From CAJQLB01 sp041392065 (GTDB lineage: Bacteria > Bacteroidota > Bacteroidia > Flavobacteriales > Flavobacteriaceae), in NCBI GenBank assembly GCA_041392065.1, contig JAWKMU010000004.1, positions 248,001-312,000 on the forward strand: a stretch of DNA of 64,000 bases, read 5' to 3'. A program made the translations under genes and the position numbers. Every line of letters begins with the position of its first letter. The stretch's first letter is position 1. Shown here in pieces: positions 50,852-59,729 of the stretch. The notes below the pieces were generated by a model. It saw only the letters and a list, made by a program, of their open reading frames with translations, had not been told where the DNA came from and did not search any database.

Positions 50852-52405
50852 ATGAAAAAACTAACCATCCTATTTTCGCTCCTATTTGTATTAAACGGTC
50901 TCGCTCAAAATGATTATCGAGGAGATGGACCACATTCTCAACTCATCATTCGTGGTGTAACACTCATCAATGGAGATGGATCACCACCTCAAGGTCCAAT
51001 TGATATTGTTGTTGAAGGCAACAAAATTGTAGACATACGAGTTGTTGGTTACGACGGAATTCCAATTAACGAAGATAGGCGACCAAAACTAAAAGCTGGC
51101 GGCAAAGAATTAGATGCCAATGGCATGTATTTATTACCTGGTTTTATTGATATGCATACTCACATTGGTGGTAATGCTCAAGGTGCAGAACCTGATTATG
51201 TATTTAAACTATGGATGGCACATGGAGTTACAACTGCTAGACAAGTTAGTGGTAGAAATGCCATAGAATTAAAACGTCAAAGTGCAGCAAATGAAATTAT
51301 TGCACCAAGAATATTTGAATATACAGGATTTGGCTCAGGAAGTGACAAACCCATTAGTACTCCAGAAATGGCTCGAGAATGGGTAAGACAAAATGCTAAA
51401 AATGGAGCTGATGGTATCAAATTTTTTGGAGCAGAACCACATATCATGGAAGCTGCCCTAGATGAAAATAAAAAATTAGGTTTAAGATCTACTGCGCATC
51501 ATGCACAGTTAAGTGTTGCTAGATGGAATGTATTGCATTCTGCAAGAGCTGGAATGAATTCTATGGAGCATTGGTATGGTTTACCAGAAGCCTTATTTAA
51601 TGATAGAACAGTTCAGAATTACCCTTTAGATTATAACTATCAAAACGAACAGCATCGTTTTGAAGAAGCTGGAAAACTTTGGAAGCAGGCTGCAGAACCA
51701 TATACCGAACATTGGAACAAGGTGATGAATGAGTTACTGGAATTGGATTTTACTTTAGATCCAACATTTAATATCTACGAAGCCAGTAGAGATTTACAAC
51801 GTGCTCGTCGTGCAGAATGGCATGAAGATTATACTATGCCATCACTCTGGAAGTTTTACGAGCCAAGTAAAATTAGTCATGGTAGTTATTGGCATTATTG
51901 GGGAACTGAGCAAGAGGTAGCCTGGAAAGAAAATTTTAAACTGTGGATGACCTTTATAAACGAATATAAAAACAGAGGAGGAAGAGTCACTGTTGGTACA
52001 GATTCAGGGTTCATTTATCAACTATATGGTTTTGCCTATCCTCGTGAAATGGAACTGTTACGTGAAGCAGGATTCCATCCTTTAGAAGTAATTAGAGCCG
52101 CAACCTTAAATGGTGCTGAAGCATTAGGTTGGGACGACAAAATTGGTTCTGTACAAATAGGCAAACTTGCAGATTTTGTTATTGTTGAAGAAAACCCATT
52201 AGTCAACTTAAAAGTGCTTTATGGAACTGGAGCAATCAAGCTCACTGAAGATAATGAAGTGGTTAGAGTTGGTGGTGTAAAGTATACCATAAAAGACGGA
52301 ATTATTTATGATGCCAAACGCTTATTAGCTGATGTAAAAGCTATGGTTGATGCTGAAAAAGCTAAAACCAACTGGAAGTTAAAGCAACCTGGAGTTAAAA
52401 ATTAA
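50852..52405 (+). CDS. Exported amidohydrolase
   Basis: A 517-residue metal-dependent hydrolase with a signal peptide (LFSLLFVLNGLAQ). Motifs: LLPGFIDMHTHIGG (HxH), a Lys candidate in NGADGIKFFGAEP, STAHHAQLS and SMEHWYG (His ligands), VTVGTDSGFIYQL (catalytic Asp), and GSVQIGKLADFVIVEENPL. A dipeptidase or imidazolonepropionase relative, but the substrate is unknown. It follows the M14 gene by 16 bases and is probably co-transcribed. Its last 11 bases overlap the convergent Lrp gene. Confidence 0.88.
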   Translation: MKKLTILFSLLFVLNGLAQNDYRGDGPHSQLIIRGVTLINGDGSPPQGPIDIVVEGNKIVDIRVVGYDGIPINEDRRPKLKAGGKELDANGMYLLPGFIDMHTHIGGNAQGAEPDYVFKLWMAHGVTTARQVSGRNAIELKRQSAANEIIAPRIFEYTGFGSGSDKPISTPEMAREWVRQNAKNGADGIKFFGAEPHIMEAALDENKKLGLRSTAHHAQLSVARWNVLHSARAGMNSMEHWYGLPEALFNDRTVQNYPLDYNYQNEQHRFEEAGKLWKQAAEPYTEHWNKVMNELLELDFTLDPTFNIYEASRDLQRARRAEWHEDYTMPSLWKFYEPSKISHGSYWHYWGTEQEVAWKENFKLWMTFINEYKNRGGRVTVGTDSGFIYQLYGFAYPREMELLREAGFHPLEVIRAATLNGAEALGWDDKIGSVQIGKLADFVIVEENPLVNLKVLYGTGAIKLTEDNEVVRVGGVKYTIKDGIIYDAKRLLADVKAMVDAEKAKTNWKLKQPGVKN

Positions 52406-52844
52406 CTTTCTGCTTTATTGGTTTATCATCAATAACATTTGATAAAATAATTTGTGTTTTAGTTTCACCATAGGTAATTAGCTGATCTATAAATTTTTCT
52501 AGATGTTTTTGGTTATGTAATATCACTTCCATAACGATATTCTCATTGCCTGTGATTCTATAACAATTTATTACTTCATCAAAAGATTTTACTTTTTCAA
52601 GAAAGGGCTTTAAGCGTCCCATAAAAGCCCTAACAGTAATTAAAGCTCTTATCTGATACCCAACCTCAAAAGGTGAAACTTTGGAGCGATAGCCTTCAAT
52701 TATTCCAGCGTCTTCCAATTTTCGAATGCGCTCGGCAACCGCTGGAGAAGAAATACCAACGAGAGTTGCAATTTCAGTGTTTGACCTTCTTGCATTGATT
52801 TGAAGGAGTTCAAGTATCTTCCAATTGATTAAATCTACTTTCAT
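52395..52844 (-). CDS. Lrp/AsnC-family transcriptional regulator
   Basis: A 149-residue regulator: an N-terminal winged helix-turn-helix (ILELLQINARRSNTEIATLVGISSPAVAERIRKLEDAGII) and a C-terminal RAM ligand-binding domain (IRALITVRAF, CYRITGNENIVMEVIL). This family senses amino acids. It stands next to, and overlaps, the peptide and amide hydrolase genes, so it may control them; that is inference. Its promoter box TATATTTG is at 52862-52869. Confidence 0.92.
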   Translation of the reverse strand: MKVDLINWKILELLQINARRSNTEIATLVGISSPAVAERIRKLEDAGIIEGYRSKVSPFEVGYQIRALITVRAFMGRLKPFLEKVKSFDEVINCYRITGNENIVMEVILHNQKHLEKFIDQLITYGETKTQIILSNVIDDKPIKQKVNF

Positions 52845-52861
52845 TTTTAAAGTATTATATT

Positions 52862-52869
52862 CAAATATA
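52862..52869 (-). promoter_or_regulatory. -7 box of the Lrp-type regulator
   Basis: TATATTTG on the minus strand fits TAnnTTTG, 17 bases before the ATG. The DNA here is extremely AT-rich. Confidence 0.4.
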
Positions 52870-52934
52870 TTAAATATTAAATCTAATACTATTATTTCAT
52901 TTAATATTTAAATATAAGTTTTTCTTTTATACAC

Positions 52935-52942
52935 TAATTTTG
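52935..52942 (+). promoter_or_regulatory. -7 box of the 131-residue gene
   Basis: TAATTTTG fits TAnnTTTG, 19 bases before the ATG at 52962. Confidence 0.45.
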
Positions 52943-52961
52943 TGTAATTGCTATTAGAAAA

Positions 52962-53357
52962 ATGATGTACACTATCCCATCTCACTTACCTGAAATGCCT
53001 ATTTATAAAAAGGCTTTGGAAATATTTTCGTTATCACGAAAGATATCTACGTATTTAAATTATGACTTAAGTCATTTACTTATTGATGGAAAAGAAGATC
53101 AAAACATCTACTTTTCTGGAGACATTGTGCAACAATCTGAATCCTTAGTTCCTGAAATTATAAAGGCTGAGGCAGAAATTTATTCTGAAAACAAGCATAA
53201 ACATGCTGACACTTTAAGACGCCTGACCAATTTATTATATAAGAATTGTGCTCGTTTAGAAAAAAGCAACAGTAATGGAAAAGACTTTATTCCAATTTTA
53301 AGAAAAGAGTTGAAAGTTTTCAGAAAATTGCAACGTAATTGGATGCTAACCTTATAA
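52962..53357 (+). CDS. Hypothetical helical protein (four-helix-bundle-like)
   Basis: A 131-residue cytoplasmic protein with no signal or membrane helix. It reads as four amphipathic helices: PIYKKALEIFSLSRKISTYL, IYFSGDIVQQSESLVPEIIKAEAEIY, KHADTLRRLTNLLYKNCARLEK and FIPILRKELKVFRKLQRNWML. The opening recalls the S23/Avd four-helix bundle family, but the characteristic later motifs are not clear. It is convergent with icmF, with 6 bases between stops. Function unknown. Confidence 0.65.
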   Translation: MMYTIPSHLPEMPIYKKALEIFSLSRKISTYLNYDLSHLLIDGKEDQNIYFSGDIVQQSESLVPEIIKAEAEIYSENKHKHADTLRRLTNLLYKNCARLEKSNSNGKDFIPILRKELKVFRKLQRNWMLTL

Positions 53358-53363
53358 ATTTTT

Positions 53364-56300
53364 TTACATATTCCTACGATACTGTCCTCCTACTTCAAAC
53401 AAAGCATTAGTGATTTGTCCTAAAGAACATTTCTTACAAATTTCCATTAAAACCTCAAAAATATTTTCATTATTGATAGCCTTAGTTTGTAAGTCTTTTA
53501 ATAATGCTTTAGTATCATTTGCCTTATGTAAATTTTTCAATGTTTTTATCTGGAATTGCTTTTCTTGCTCTGTTGCTCTAATAACTTCAGCTGGCAAAAC
53601 AGTTGGTGATCCTTTTGAGCTTAAAAACGTATTTACACCAATAATTGGAAAATCGCCATTATGTTTTAAGGTTTCATAATACAAACTTTCTTCCTGTATT
53701 TTACTGCGTTGATACATGGTTTCCATAGCTCCTAGAACACCTCCTCTTTCAGTAATTCTATCAAACTCTATTAAGACAGCTTCCTCTACCAAATCGGTTA
53801 ATTCTTCAATAATAAAAGATCCTTGTATAGGGTTTTCGTTTTTAGCTAAGCCTAATTCTTTATTGATGATTAATTGAATAGCCATGGCTCGACGCACACT
53901 CTCTTCTGTAGGTGTTGTAATAGCCTCATCATACGCATTGGTATGTAATGAGTTACAGTTATCATATATTGCATACAAGGCTTGTAGTGTGGTACGAATG
54001 TCATTAAAATCAATTTCCTGAGCATGCAAACTACGTCCAGATGTTTGAATATGATACTTAAGCATCTGTGCCCTAGCATTGGCACCATATTTATGCTTCA
54101 TAGCCTTAGCCCAGATTTTACGAGCCACACGACCAATTACGGCATATTCAGGGTCTATACCATTGGAGAAGAAAAACGATAGGTTTGGACCAAATTTGTT
54201 AATATCCATTCCTCTTGACAGATAATACTCAACATAAGTAAATCCGTTTGACAATGTTAGCGCTAACTGAGTAATTGGATTAGCTCCTGCTTCAGCAATA
54301 TGGTATCCAGAAATAGACACTGAATAGAAGTTTCTAATGTTATTTTCTATAAAATACTCTTGAACATCTCCCATTAATCGTAATGCAAATTCAGTAGAAA
54401 AAATACAGGTATTCTGTGCTTGATCTTCTTTTAAAATATCTGCTTGAACTGTTCCTCTAACTTGAGCAATTGTTTTGAATTTAATGTCCTGATATACATC
54501 AGAAGGTAGAACTTGGTCTCCTGTAACACCTAACAACATTAAACCTAAACCATCATTGCCTTCAGGAAGTTCGCCATTGTACTTTGGACGTTCTTTTCCT
54601 TTATAAACTTTAGCAATTTTAGCTTCAACTTCTTTTTCTAATCCATGTTCTTTGATGTAAATTTCGCATTGTTGGTCTATGGCTGCATTCATAAAAAAGC
54701 CTAACAACATAGGAGCTGGACCATTAATAGTCATACTCACAGATGTCATTACATCTGCTAAATTGAAACCAGAATAAAGTTTTTTGGCGTCATCTAAACA
54801 GCAAATTGAAACGCCTGCATTTCCAATTTTTCCATAAATATCAGGACGTAAATCTGGATCGTTTCCATATAATGTTACACTATCAAACGCTGTTGACAAA
54901 CGTTTTGCTGGCATGCCTTGACTTACATAATGAAAACGTTTATTGGTTCGCTCTGGGCCACCTTCACCAGCAAACATACGCGCTGGATCTTCTCCTGTTC
55001 TTTTAAAAGGATACAATCCAGTTGTATAAGGGAATTCGCCTGGTACGTTTTCTTGCAAACACCATCTTAAAATATCTCCCCAAGCCTCATACTTTGGCAA
55101 TGCTACTTTAGGTATTTGAGTATGTGCTAATGACTCTGTATGTGTTTCAATTTTTATTTCTTTTCCTCTTACTTTAAAAGAGTAAATAGGATTTTTGTAT
55201 TTGTTTATTTTATCATTCCAACCTGTGATGACTTCCCAGTTGTAAGGATCTAAATTTAATTTTACGCGATTGAATTCAGCAATTAACATTTTAACAAAGT
55301 CTTTGTTCTCGACTGTGTTAGAACTGACCGAATCAGAATCAACTCCTGATTTATCCAAATCAGGTTTGTTTCCAATGACAGATTCTATTGTTTTGTAAAT
55401 TCCGTAAAGTTTTTGAGCCACTTCAACTTGTTCTGTAGCTTTACTATCATAAGCACGATTGTTTTCAGCAATTTCAGATAAATAACGTGTTCTATTTGGT
55501 GGTATGACAAAAATCTTTTCGCTCATCTCTTTTGAAATCTCAAAGGTTGAGTTCAAATTAGCTTCTGTCTTTTCAACCAATTTATCCATAACCGCTTTGT
55601 AAAGCGTATTCATTCCTGGATCGTTAAATTGCGAAGCAATAGTGCCAAAAACTGGTAACTCATCTTGAGGAGTATCCCAAAGATTATTGTTACGCATGTA
55701 TTGTTTCTTCACATCTCGTAAAGCATCTAGAGAACCTCGCTTATCAAATTTGTTGATTGCTACTAAATCGGCAAAATCAAGCATATCAATTTTTTCCAAT
55801 TGTGTAGCAGCTCCAAATTCAGGCGTCATTACGTATAATGACACATCGCTATGCTCAATAATTTCGGTATCAGATTGTCCAATACCAGAAGTTTCTAAAA
55901 TAATCAAGTCGTATTCAGCAGCTTTTAAAACTTCAACGGCTTCATTTACGTGCTTTGATAGGGCTAAATTAGATTGACGTGTAGCCAAACTGCGCATATA
56001 TACTCTTGGAGAGTTAATAGAATTCATACGTATTCTATCCCCTAAAAGTGCACCTCCAGTTTTACGTTTTGATGGATCAACAGAAATTAAACCAACTGTT
56101 TTCTCAGGAAAATCTATTAAAAAGCGTCTTACTAATTCATCAACCAATGATGATTTTCCAGCACCTCCTGTTCCAGTGATTCCTAAAACTGGAGCCTCTT
56201 TTCCCTTTTTCTCCAAAGGAGAAAAGCTTTTTTCAAAAACCCCATGCTTATTCTCTGCAAATGATATTAATCTTGCAATGGTATTAACATCTTTGTCCTT

Positions 56301-56786
56301 TAGAGATTCTTTAATTCCCTTCCCAAAGGGAAGGGTTAGGGATGGGCTTTCAAAATCAGATTGCTTAACCAAATCGTTTATCATTCCTTGAAGCCCAAGC
56401 TCTCTCCCATCATCTGGAGAATAAATACGAGTAATGCCATAATCCATCAACGCTTTAATTTCAGATGGAAGAATGACTCCTCCACCTCCACCAAAAATCT
56501 TGATGTGCTCTGCTCCTTTTTCTTTAAGCAAATCATACATATATTTAAAGTACTCATTATGTCCACCTTGATAAGACGTCATTGCAATGGCATTTGCATC
56601 TTCTTGAATCGCAGTATTCACTACTTCTTCAACACTTCTATCATGCCCTAAATGAATCACTTCAACACCTGTGGCTTGAATGATTCTACGCATAATATTT
56701 ATGGACGCATCATGACCATCAAATAATGATGCTGCAGTTACAATTCGTACTTTATGTTTTGGTTTATATGGTGCTGTTTGTTGCAT
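53364..56786 (-). CDS. icmF: Fused isobutyryl-CoA/methylmalonyl-CoA-type mutase IcmF
   Basis: A 1140-residue adenosylcobalamin enzyme that interconverts branched and linear acyl-CoAs and carries its own G-protein chaperone. Residues 1-145 are the B12-binding domain (LFDGHDASINIMRRI, SYQGGHNEYFKY). About 205-420 are the MeaB-like GTPase (GITGTGGAGKSSLVDEL, GALLGDRIRMNS, NKFDKRG). About 560-1140 are the mutase TIM barrel (YPFKRTGEDPARMFAGEG, GNAGVSICCLDD). Two linkers, residues 146-205 and about 470-495, are longer than expected and are coded by palindromic repeat-like DNA (SPSLTLPFGKGI, SPLEKKGKE, PDLDKSGVD). The native substrate (isobutyryl- or pivalyl-type CoA) is not certain. Confidence 0.93.
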   Translation of the reverse strand: MQQTAPYKPKHKVRIVTAASLFDGHDASINIMRRIIQATGVEVIHLGHDRSVEEVVNTAIQEDANAIAMTSYQGGHNEYFKYMYDLLKEKGAEHIKIFGGGGGVILPSEIKALMDYGITRIYSPDDGRELGLQGMINDLVKQSDFESPSLTLPFGKGIKESLKDKDVNTIARLISFAENKHGVFEKSFSPLEKKGKEAPVLGITGTGGAGKSSLVDELVRRFLIDFPEKTVGLISVDPSKRKTGGALLGDRIRMNSINSPRVYMRSLATRQSNLALSKHVNEAVEVLKAAEYDLIILETSGIGQSDTEIIEHSDVSLYVMTPEFGAATQLEKIDMLDFADLVAINKFDKRGSLDALRDVKKQYMRNNNLWDTPQDELPVFGTIASQFNDPGMNTLYKAVMDKLVEKTEANLNSTFEISKEMSEKIFVIPPNRTRYLSEIAENNRAYDSKATEQVEVAQKLYGIYKTIESVIGNKPDLDKSGVDSDSVSSNTVENKDFVKMLIAEFNRVKLNLDPYNWEVITGWNDKINKYKNPIYSFKVRGKEIKIETHTESLAHTQIPKVALPKYEAWGDILRWCLQENVPGEFPYTTGLYPFKRTGEDPARMFAGEGGPERTNKRFHYVSQGMPAKRLSTAFDSVTLYGNDPDLRPDIYGKIGNAGVSICCLDDAKKLYSGFNLADVMTSVSMTINGPAPMLLGFFMNAAIDQQCEIYIKEHGLEKEVEAKIAKVYKGKERPKYNGELPEGNDGLGLMLLGVTGDQVLPSDVYQDIKFKTIAQVRGTVQADILKEDQAQNTCIFSTEFALRLMGDVQEYFIENNIRNFYSVSISGYHIAEAGANPITQLALTLSNGFTYVEYYLSRGMDINKFGPNLSFFFSNGIDPEYAVIGRVARKIWAKAMKHKYGANARAQMLKYHIQTSGRSLHAQEIDFNDIRTTLQALYAIYDNCNSLHTNAYDEAITTPTEESVRRAMAIQLIINKELGLAKNENPIQGSFIIEELTDLVEEAVLIEFDRITERGGVLGAMETMYQRSKIQEESLYYETLKHNGDFPIIGVNTFLSSKGSPTVLPAEVIRATEQEKQFQIKTLKNLHKANDTKALLKDLQTKAINNENIFEVLMEICKKCSLGQITNALFEVGGQYRRNM
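55300..55364. repeat. Palindromic repeat-like segment in the second IcmF linker
   Basis: CCTGATTT (55345-55352), loop ATCC, AAATCAGG (55357-55364) is a perfect 8-bp palindrome. The stretch before it (55305-55330, containing GTTCTCGACTG and AGAACTGACC) resembles the ends of another flavobacterial dispersed repeat, from memory. It codes for PDLDKSG and VSSNTVENK. Confidence 0.45.
56203..56227. repeat. Palindromic repeat inside icmF, copy 2
   Basis: TTTTCTCC (56207-56214), loop AAA, GGAGAAAA (56218-56225). It is translated as SPLEKKGK, just before the GTPase domain. Confidence 0.6.
56315..56349. repeat. Palindromic repeat inside icmF, copy 1
   Basis: CCCTTCCC (56317-56324), loop AAA, GGGAAGGG (56328-56335), followed by TTAGGGATGGG. 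It is translated as PSLTLPFGKG between the B12 and GTPase domains. Stem length and AAA loop match copy 2. Confidence 0.65.
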
Positions 56787-56813
56787 TCGTATTTATATCT
56801 GTTATAAGAGTTG

Positions 56814-56821
56814 CAAATTTA
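56814..56821 (-). promoter_or_regulatory. -7 box of icmF
   Basis: TAAATTTG on the minus strand fits TAnnTTTG, 27 bases before the icmF ATG. Confidence 0.45.
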
Positions 56822-56868
56822 CGGATTATTAAAAAATTTATCTTCTTTATTATGAATATTATAAGTTT

Positions 56869-57837
56869 CTATAAATCATAAATATCACCTTCTTTTGCAA
56901 ACCGAAATCCTAAATTTTGAATGCTGTCTTTTAATCTATGAGAATCTTTTATTGTAGGATTGGAATGGTTGAAATGGATAAAATGTATTTTGTTTTTAGT
57001 CTCTAAATCTTCATTTTCAAACAACGTTGTAGTTTGGGTCGTGAAAGGATGAGGGATTTTACTCATGTCTCTATCTAATTCACCATCTCTAAAAAAAGAC
57101 GCATCTACAAAAGCGTAATCTACTTTTTTAACTTCTTCAATAATGTTACGTTCCCAAGTTTCCCATTTATCAATATCTGGAATAAACAATGCTTTTTTGT
57201 TTTGCCCTTCTATGATATAACCAACTGTTTCGGAATATTCGTCACGATGTGGCACTAAAAAAGGAGTAACCTTTAAATTATTATTCAAGGACACAACAGA
57301 ATCATGTTGAATAGGCTTTAAATCGATATTATTAAAAGCTACTAATTGACTCCATGGACCATTAGTTTCTAAATAGCTTTTCATTCTTGGCATAGCATAC
57401 ACAGGAATTTTATTTGCTCCCATTGCTTCAAAGCCTAAATACATTAGTCCTGTGTAATGACCAACATGAGCATGCGTTAAAAACACACCATCAATGATAT
57501 TTCCATTATCTAAATGATTGGTTTTTAGCAACTGTGTTTGTTCTGTAAAATTTGGTGTGGCATCAAAAATATATTTCTTTTCATCTTCTAAATCAACTAC
57601 ACCTAAGCATGAAACCAGTTTTTTAGGTTCTTCTCCATCATAAAACGACTTACAGCAGTCGTTTTGACAATTAATATGCGGATAGCCAGCGTCTTGAGCA
57701 ATTCCAAGTACTGTAATATATTGATCAGGTTTTTTAGTTTCAATAGGAGTTTTGCTAATTGCTTTAGATTCTTCTTTAGAATTACAATTAAATAATGCCA
57801 TAAAACAAATTAGGCATAAAATTTGAACAGTTCTCAT
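56869..57837 (-). CDS. PqqB-like metallo-beta-lactamase-fold lipoprotein
   Basis: A 322-residue lipoprotein (CFMALFNC, Cys18). The start of the fold, ITVLGIAQDAGYPHINCQNDCCKSF, is typical of PqqB-like proteins. The metal motif is FLTHAHVGHYTGLMYLG (HxHxGH, where the usual Asp before the last His is Gly). Later ligands include VPHRDEYSETVGYII, FIPDIDKWE and HFNHSNP. PQQ synthesis is unlikely because no other pqq genes are present. It is best called an exported MBL hydrolase of unknown substrate. Confidence 0.82.
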   Translation of the reverse strand: MRTVQILCLICFMALFNCNSKEESKAISKTPIETKKPDQYITVLGIAQDAGYPHINCQNDCCKSFYDGEEPKKLVSCLGVVDLEDEKKYIFDATPNFTEQTQLLKTNHLDNGNIIDGVFLTHAHVGHYTGLMYLGFEAMGANKIPVYAMPRMKSYLETNGPWSQLVAFNNIDLKPIQHDSVVSLNNNLKVTPFLVPHRDEYSETVGYIIEGQNKKALFIPDIDKWETWERNIIEEVKKVDYAFVDASFFRDGELDRDMSKIPHPFTTQTTTLFENEDLETKNKIHFIHFNHSNPTIKDSHRLKDSIQNLGFRFAKEGDIYDL

Positions 57838-57847
57838 CAGTAAAATT

Positions 57848-57855
57848 TATCTTTG
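57848..57855 (+). promoter_or_regulatory. -7 box of the DUF4197 gene
   Basis: TATCTTTG fits TAnnTTTG, 23 bases before the ATG at 57879, inside the 41-base divergent spacer. Confidence 0.5.
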
Positions 57856-57878
57856 TTAAAGATAAAAAACCTTCAACT

Positions 57879-58583
57879 ATGTTAAAACGAATTATTGCCT
57901 TAATCTTAATTTTAAATGTAACTGCCTGTGCAGAATTACAACAAGTTGTGAATCAATTACCTCAAGGTGGTTTGGGAAATGAAGAAATTGCCTCTGGCTT
58001 GCGTGAAGCTCTTGACTTTGGGATTGACAAACAAGTGAGTAAACTTGCTCTAGAAGACGGTTTTTTTAAAAATGAATTAGTTAAGATTTTGCTGCCAGAA
58101 GAATTGCAAAAAGTTGACAAAGCACTTCGTGACATTGGTTTGGGAAATCTTGCTGATGAAGGTTTAAAAATACTTAACAGAGCTGCCGAAGATGCAGTTA
58201 AAGAAGCAACACCAATTTTTGTAAATGCTGTTAAGGATATCACGTTTGCCGATGCCAAAAATATTTTACTTGGCACAGATAATGCAGCTACACAATACTT
58301 AACCGAAAAAACAGAAACTGCTTTATACGACAAATTTAATCCAGTAATAAAAAACTCATTCAGTAAAGTTGGTGCAGACCAGATTTGGGAGAATTTGATT
58401 AACAAATACAATAGTATTCCGTTTACAAATAATGTGAATCCAGATTTAACCGATTATGTTACTGGCGAAGCCCTTAAAGGTGTTTACACCATGATTGCTG
58501 TGGAGGAAAAAGAAATACGTAACAAAGTTTCCTCTAGAACTACGGATTTGTTGAAGCGCGTGTTTGCTTTACAAGATAAATAA
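57879..58583 (+). CDS. DUF4197 exported protein
   Basis: A 234-residue protein with a lipoprotein-like signal (LILILNVTAC, Cys13). The mature part is helical and matches DUF4197: GLREALDFGIDKQVSKL, ILLPEELQKVDKALRDIGLG, FVNAVKDITFADAKNILLG, ATQYLTEKT and ALKGVYTMIAVEEKEIR. The family is widespread in Gram-negative bacteria with no known function. Confidence 0.88.
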   Translation: MLKRIIALILILNVTACAELQQVVNQLPQGGLGNEEIASGLREALDFGIDKQVSKLALEDGFFKNELVKILLPEELQKVDKALRDIGLGNLADEGLKILNRAAEDAVKEATPIFVNAVKDITFADAKNILLGTDNAATQYLTEKTETALYDKFNPVIKNSFSKVGADQIWENLINKYNSIPFTNNVNPDLTDYVTGEALKGVYTMIAVEEKEIRNKVSSRTTDLLKRVFALQDK

Positions 58584-58688
58584 ATTTATGGTTTCTAATT
58601 GAAGATTTCTGGTTTCTGGTTTAATAAATTATGAACAAAAAAAATCTATAATTAAGAATTAGAAACCAAAAATTAGAACATAGAAACT
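58584..58688. repeat. Low-complexity GAAACC/TTTCTGG spacer
   Basis: The spacer between two convergent genes has the repeated words TTTCTGG and TTTCTAATT on one side and AGAAACC and AGAACATAGAAAC on the other, giving imperfect inverted repeats. It can fold into a long AT-rich hairpin that may end both transcripts. Confidence 0.35.
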
Positions 58689-59186
58689 TTATTGCTTCCT
58701 ATACAACCCATCAAAAGCTATAGTAATATCTTTATCATTTGTAATTGTTTCCCAATACTGTCGTACAGTTCCATCTTCGTTTTTAGTCCAAGTGACACGA
58801 TGATAAAAAGGTTCTCCTTTTTGATTTTTGGCAACATCTGTTTGTAAAATCATTTGGTTACCTACTCTATTCCCTTTTAAGTGCAAACTTCCACCTTGGT
58901 TATCAATCCAGATTTGTTCCCATTGCTGCTTTGCAAAGTTGTAAAAATTGTTACTTGTTCCTGTAAAACCAGGAGTAGCACTTATCCAGTTTTCGCGTAG
59001 CACACAATTATTCTGAACCTTCTCAATAGTATTTGTTCCTGCTGCTGTTCCATCAGGGTTTGTAACTGTCCAACTACCAACCCAAAAGTCAAATTCAGCA
59101 TGTTTTTCAGTACAGCAATTACAAGTTGAAGTCTGAGCATTAAGACTTAAAGACGAAAATAAAATAATACTCAAAACATATTTCAT
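58689..59186 (-). CDS. Exported lipocalin-like protein of unknown function
   Basis: A 165-residue protein with a signal peptide (YVLSIILFSSLSLNAQ) followed by a Cys-rich start (TCNCC). The mature part is a series of beta strands: FDFWVGSWTVTNPDG, NTIEKVQNNCVLRENW, WEQIWIDNQGGSLHLKG, RVTWTKNEDGTVRQYWET. The FDFWVGSW opening is common in small exported DUF1579-like proteins. Ligand unknown. Confidence 0.75.
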   Translation of the reverse strand: MKYVLSIILFSSLSLNAQTSTCNCCTEKHAEFDFWVGSWTVTNPDGTAAGTNTIEKVQNNCVLRENWISATPGFTGTSNNFYNFAKQQWEQIWIDNQGGSLHLKGNRVGNQMILQTDVAKNQKGEPFYHRVTWTKNEDGTVRQYWETITNDKDITIAFDGLYRKQ

Positions 59187-59439
59187 AGCATATAAATTTA
59201 GTTAAACTCTAAAATATTAAATGATAATTAAAGCTATAGTAATATTAACATAACATTATACTGAGTTTAAAATTAGATATTTGAAATTTCAAGATGCAAA
59301 TTTTCATTTGTTTTTTAGGAGTTAGTAAGTATAAGGAAGTATTAAAATCGGTTTTCGAAAAAAGAAGATCGATTTTTTTTACAATTAAGTTGCTCTATTG
59401 TAATATTTTAAATATATTAATACTCTATTTAAACTTAAA
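59187..59439. other. Gene-free spacer
   Basis: AT-rich spacer between divergent genes. The only visible structure is a weak stem AAAATCG (59344-59350) with CGATTTT (59370-59376), followed by Ts, possibly a terminator of an unseen transcript. No promoter consensus was found in it. Confidence 0.4.
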
Positions 59440-59649
59440 ATGGACATGACAAAGTTTCCTAAGATTATTGAGAAACAAACTAAGTTGAACAATAAGTACA
59501 AACAGCTTATTGAGGAAGCTTACAATTTAAAGCAAACAGATTCTGCTTTGAGTGATATTTCAGAATATAAAGCCATACAGTTACTCCATAAAATAAACAG
59601 GCTTCGATATTTAAATAGAGAGGCCCAAGCACCTATTTCGTTAAGTTAA
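59440..59649 (+). CDS. Small helical cytoplasmic protein
   Basis: A 69-residue (or 67 from the second Met) charged helical protein: IIEKQTKLNNKYKQLIEEAYNL and SEYKAIQLLHKINRL. The KYKQLIEEAYNL stretch and spacing resemble the short Lacal_2735-type proteins of Flavobacteriaceae, whose function is unknown. I am not certain of this match. Confidence 0.55.
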   Translation: MDMTKFPKIIEKQTKLNNKYKQLIEEAYNLKQTDSALSDISEYKAIQLLHKINRLRYLNREAQAPISLS

Positions 59650-59729
59650 TTTTACGATTATTTAACTTCCTTTAAGCATCTAAAAGCGATATTTACTCGT
59701 ACATCTATTGAACGTAAATACTTATTGCT

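Noticed and set aside
52962..53357. Diversity-generating retroelement accessory (Avd-like) protein
   Set aside because: Only a weak four-helix resemblance; no reverse transcriptase or template/variable repeat pair nearby.
56869..57837. PQQ biosynthesis gene pqqB
   Set aside because: No other pqq genes, a lipoprotein signal, and a changed metal motif; only a PqqB-like fold is supported.
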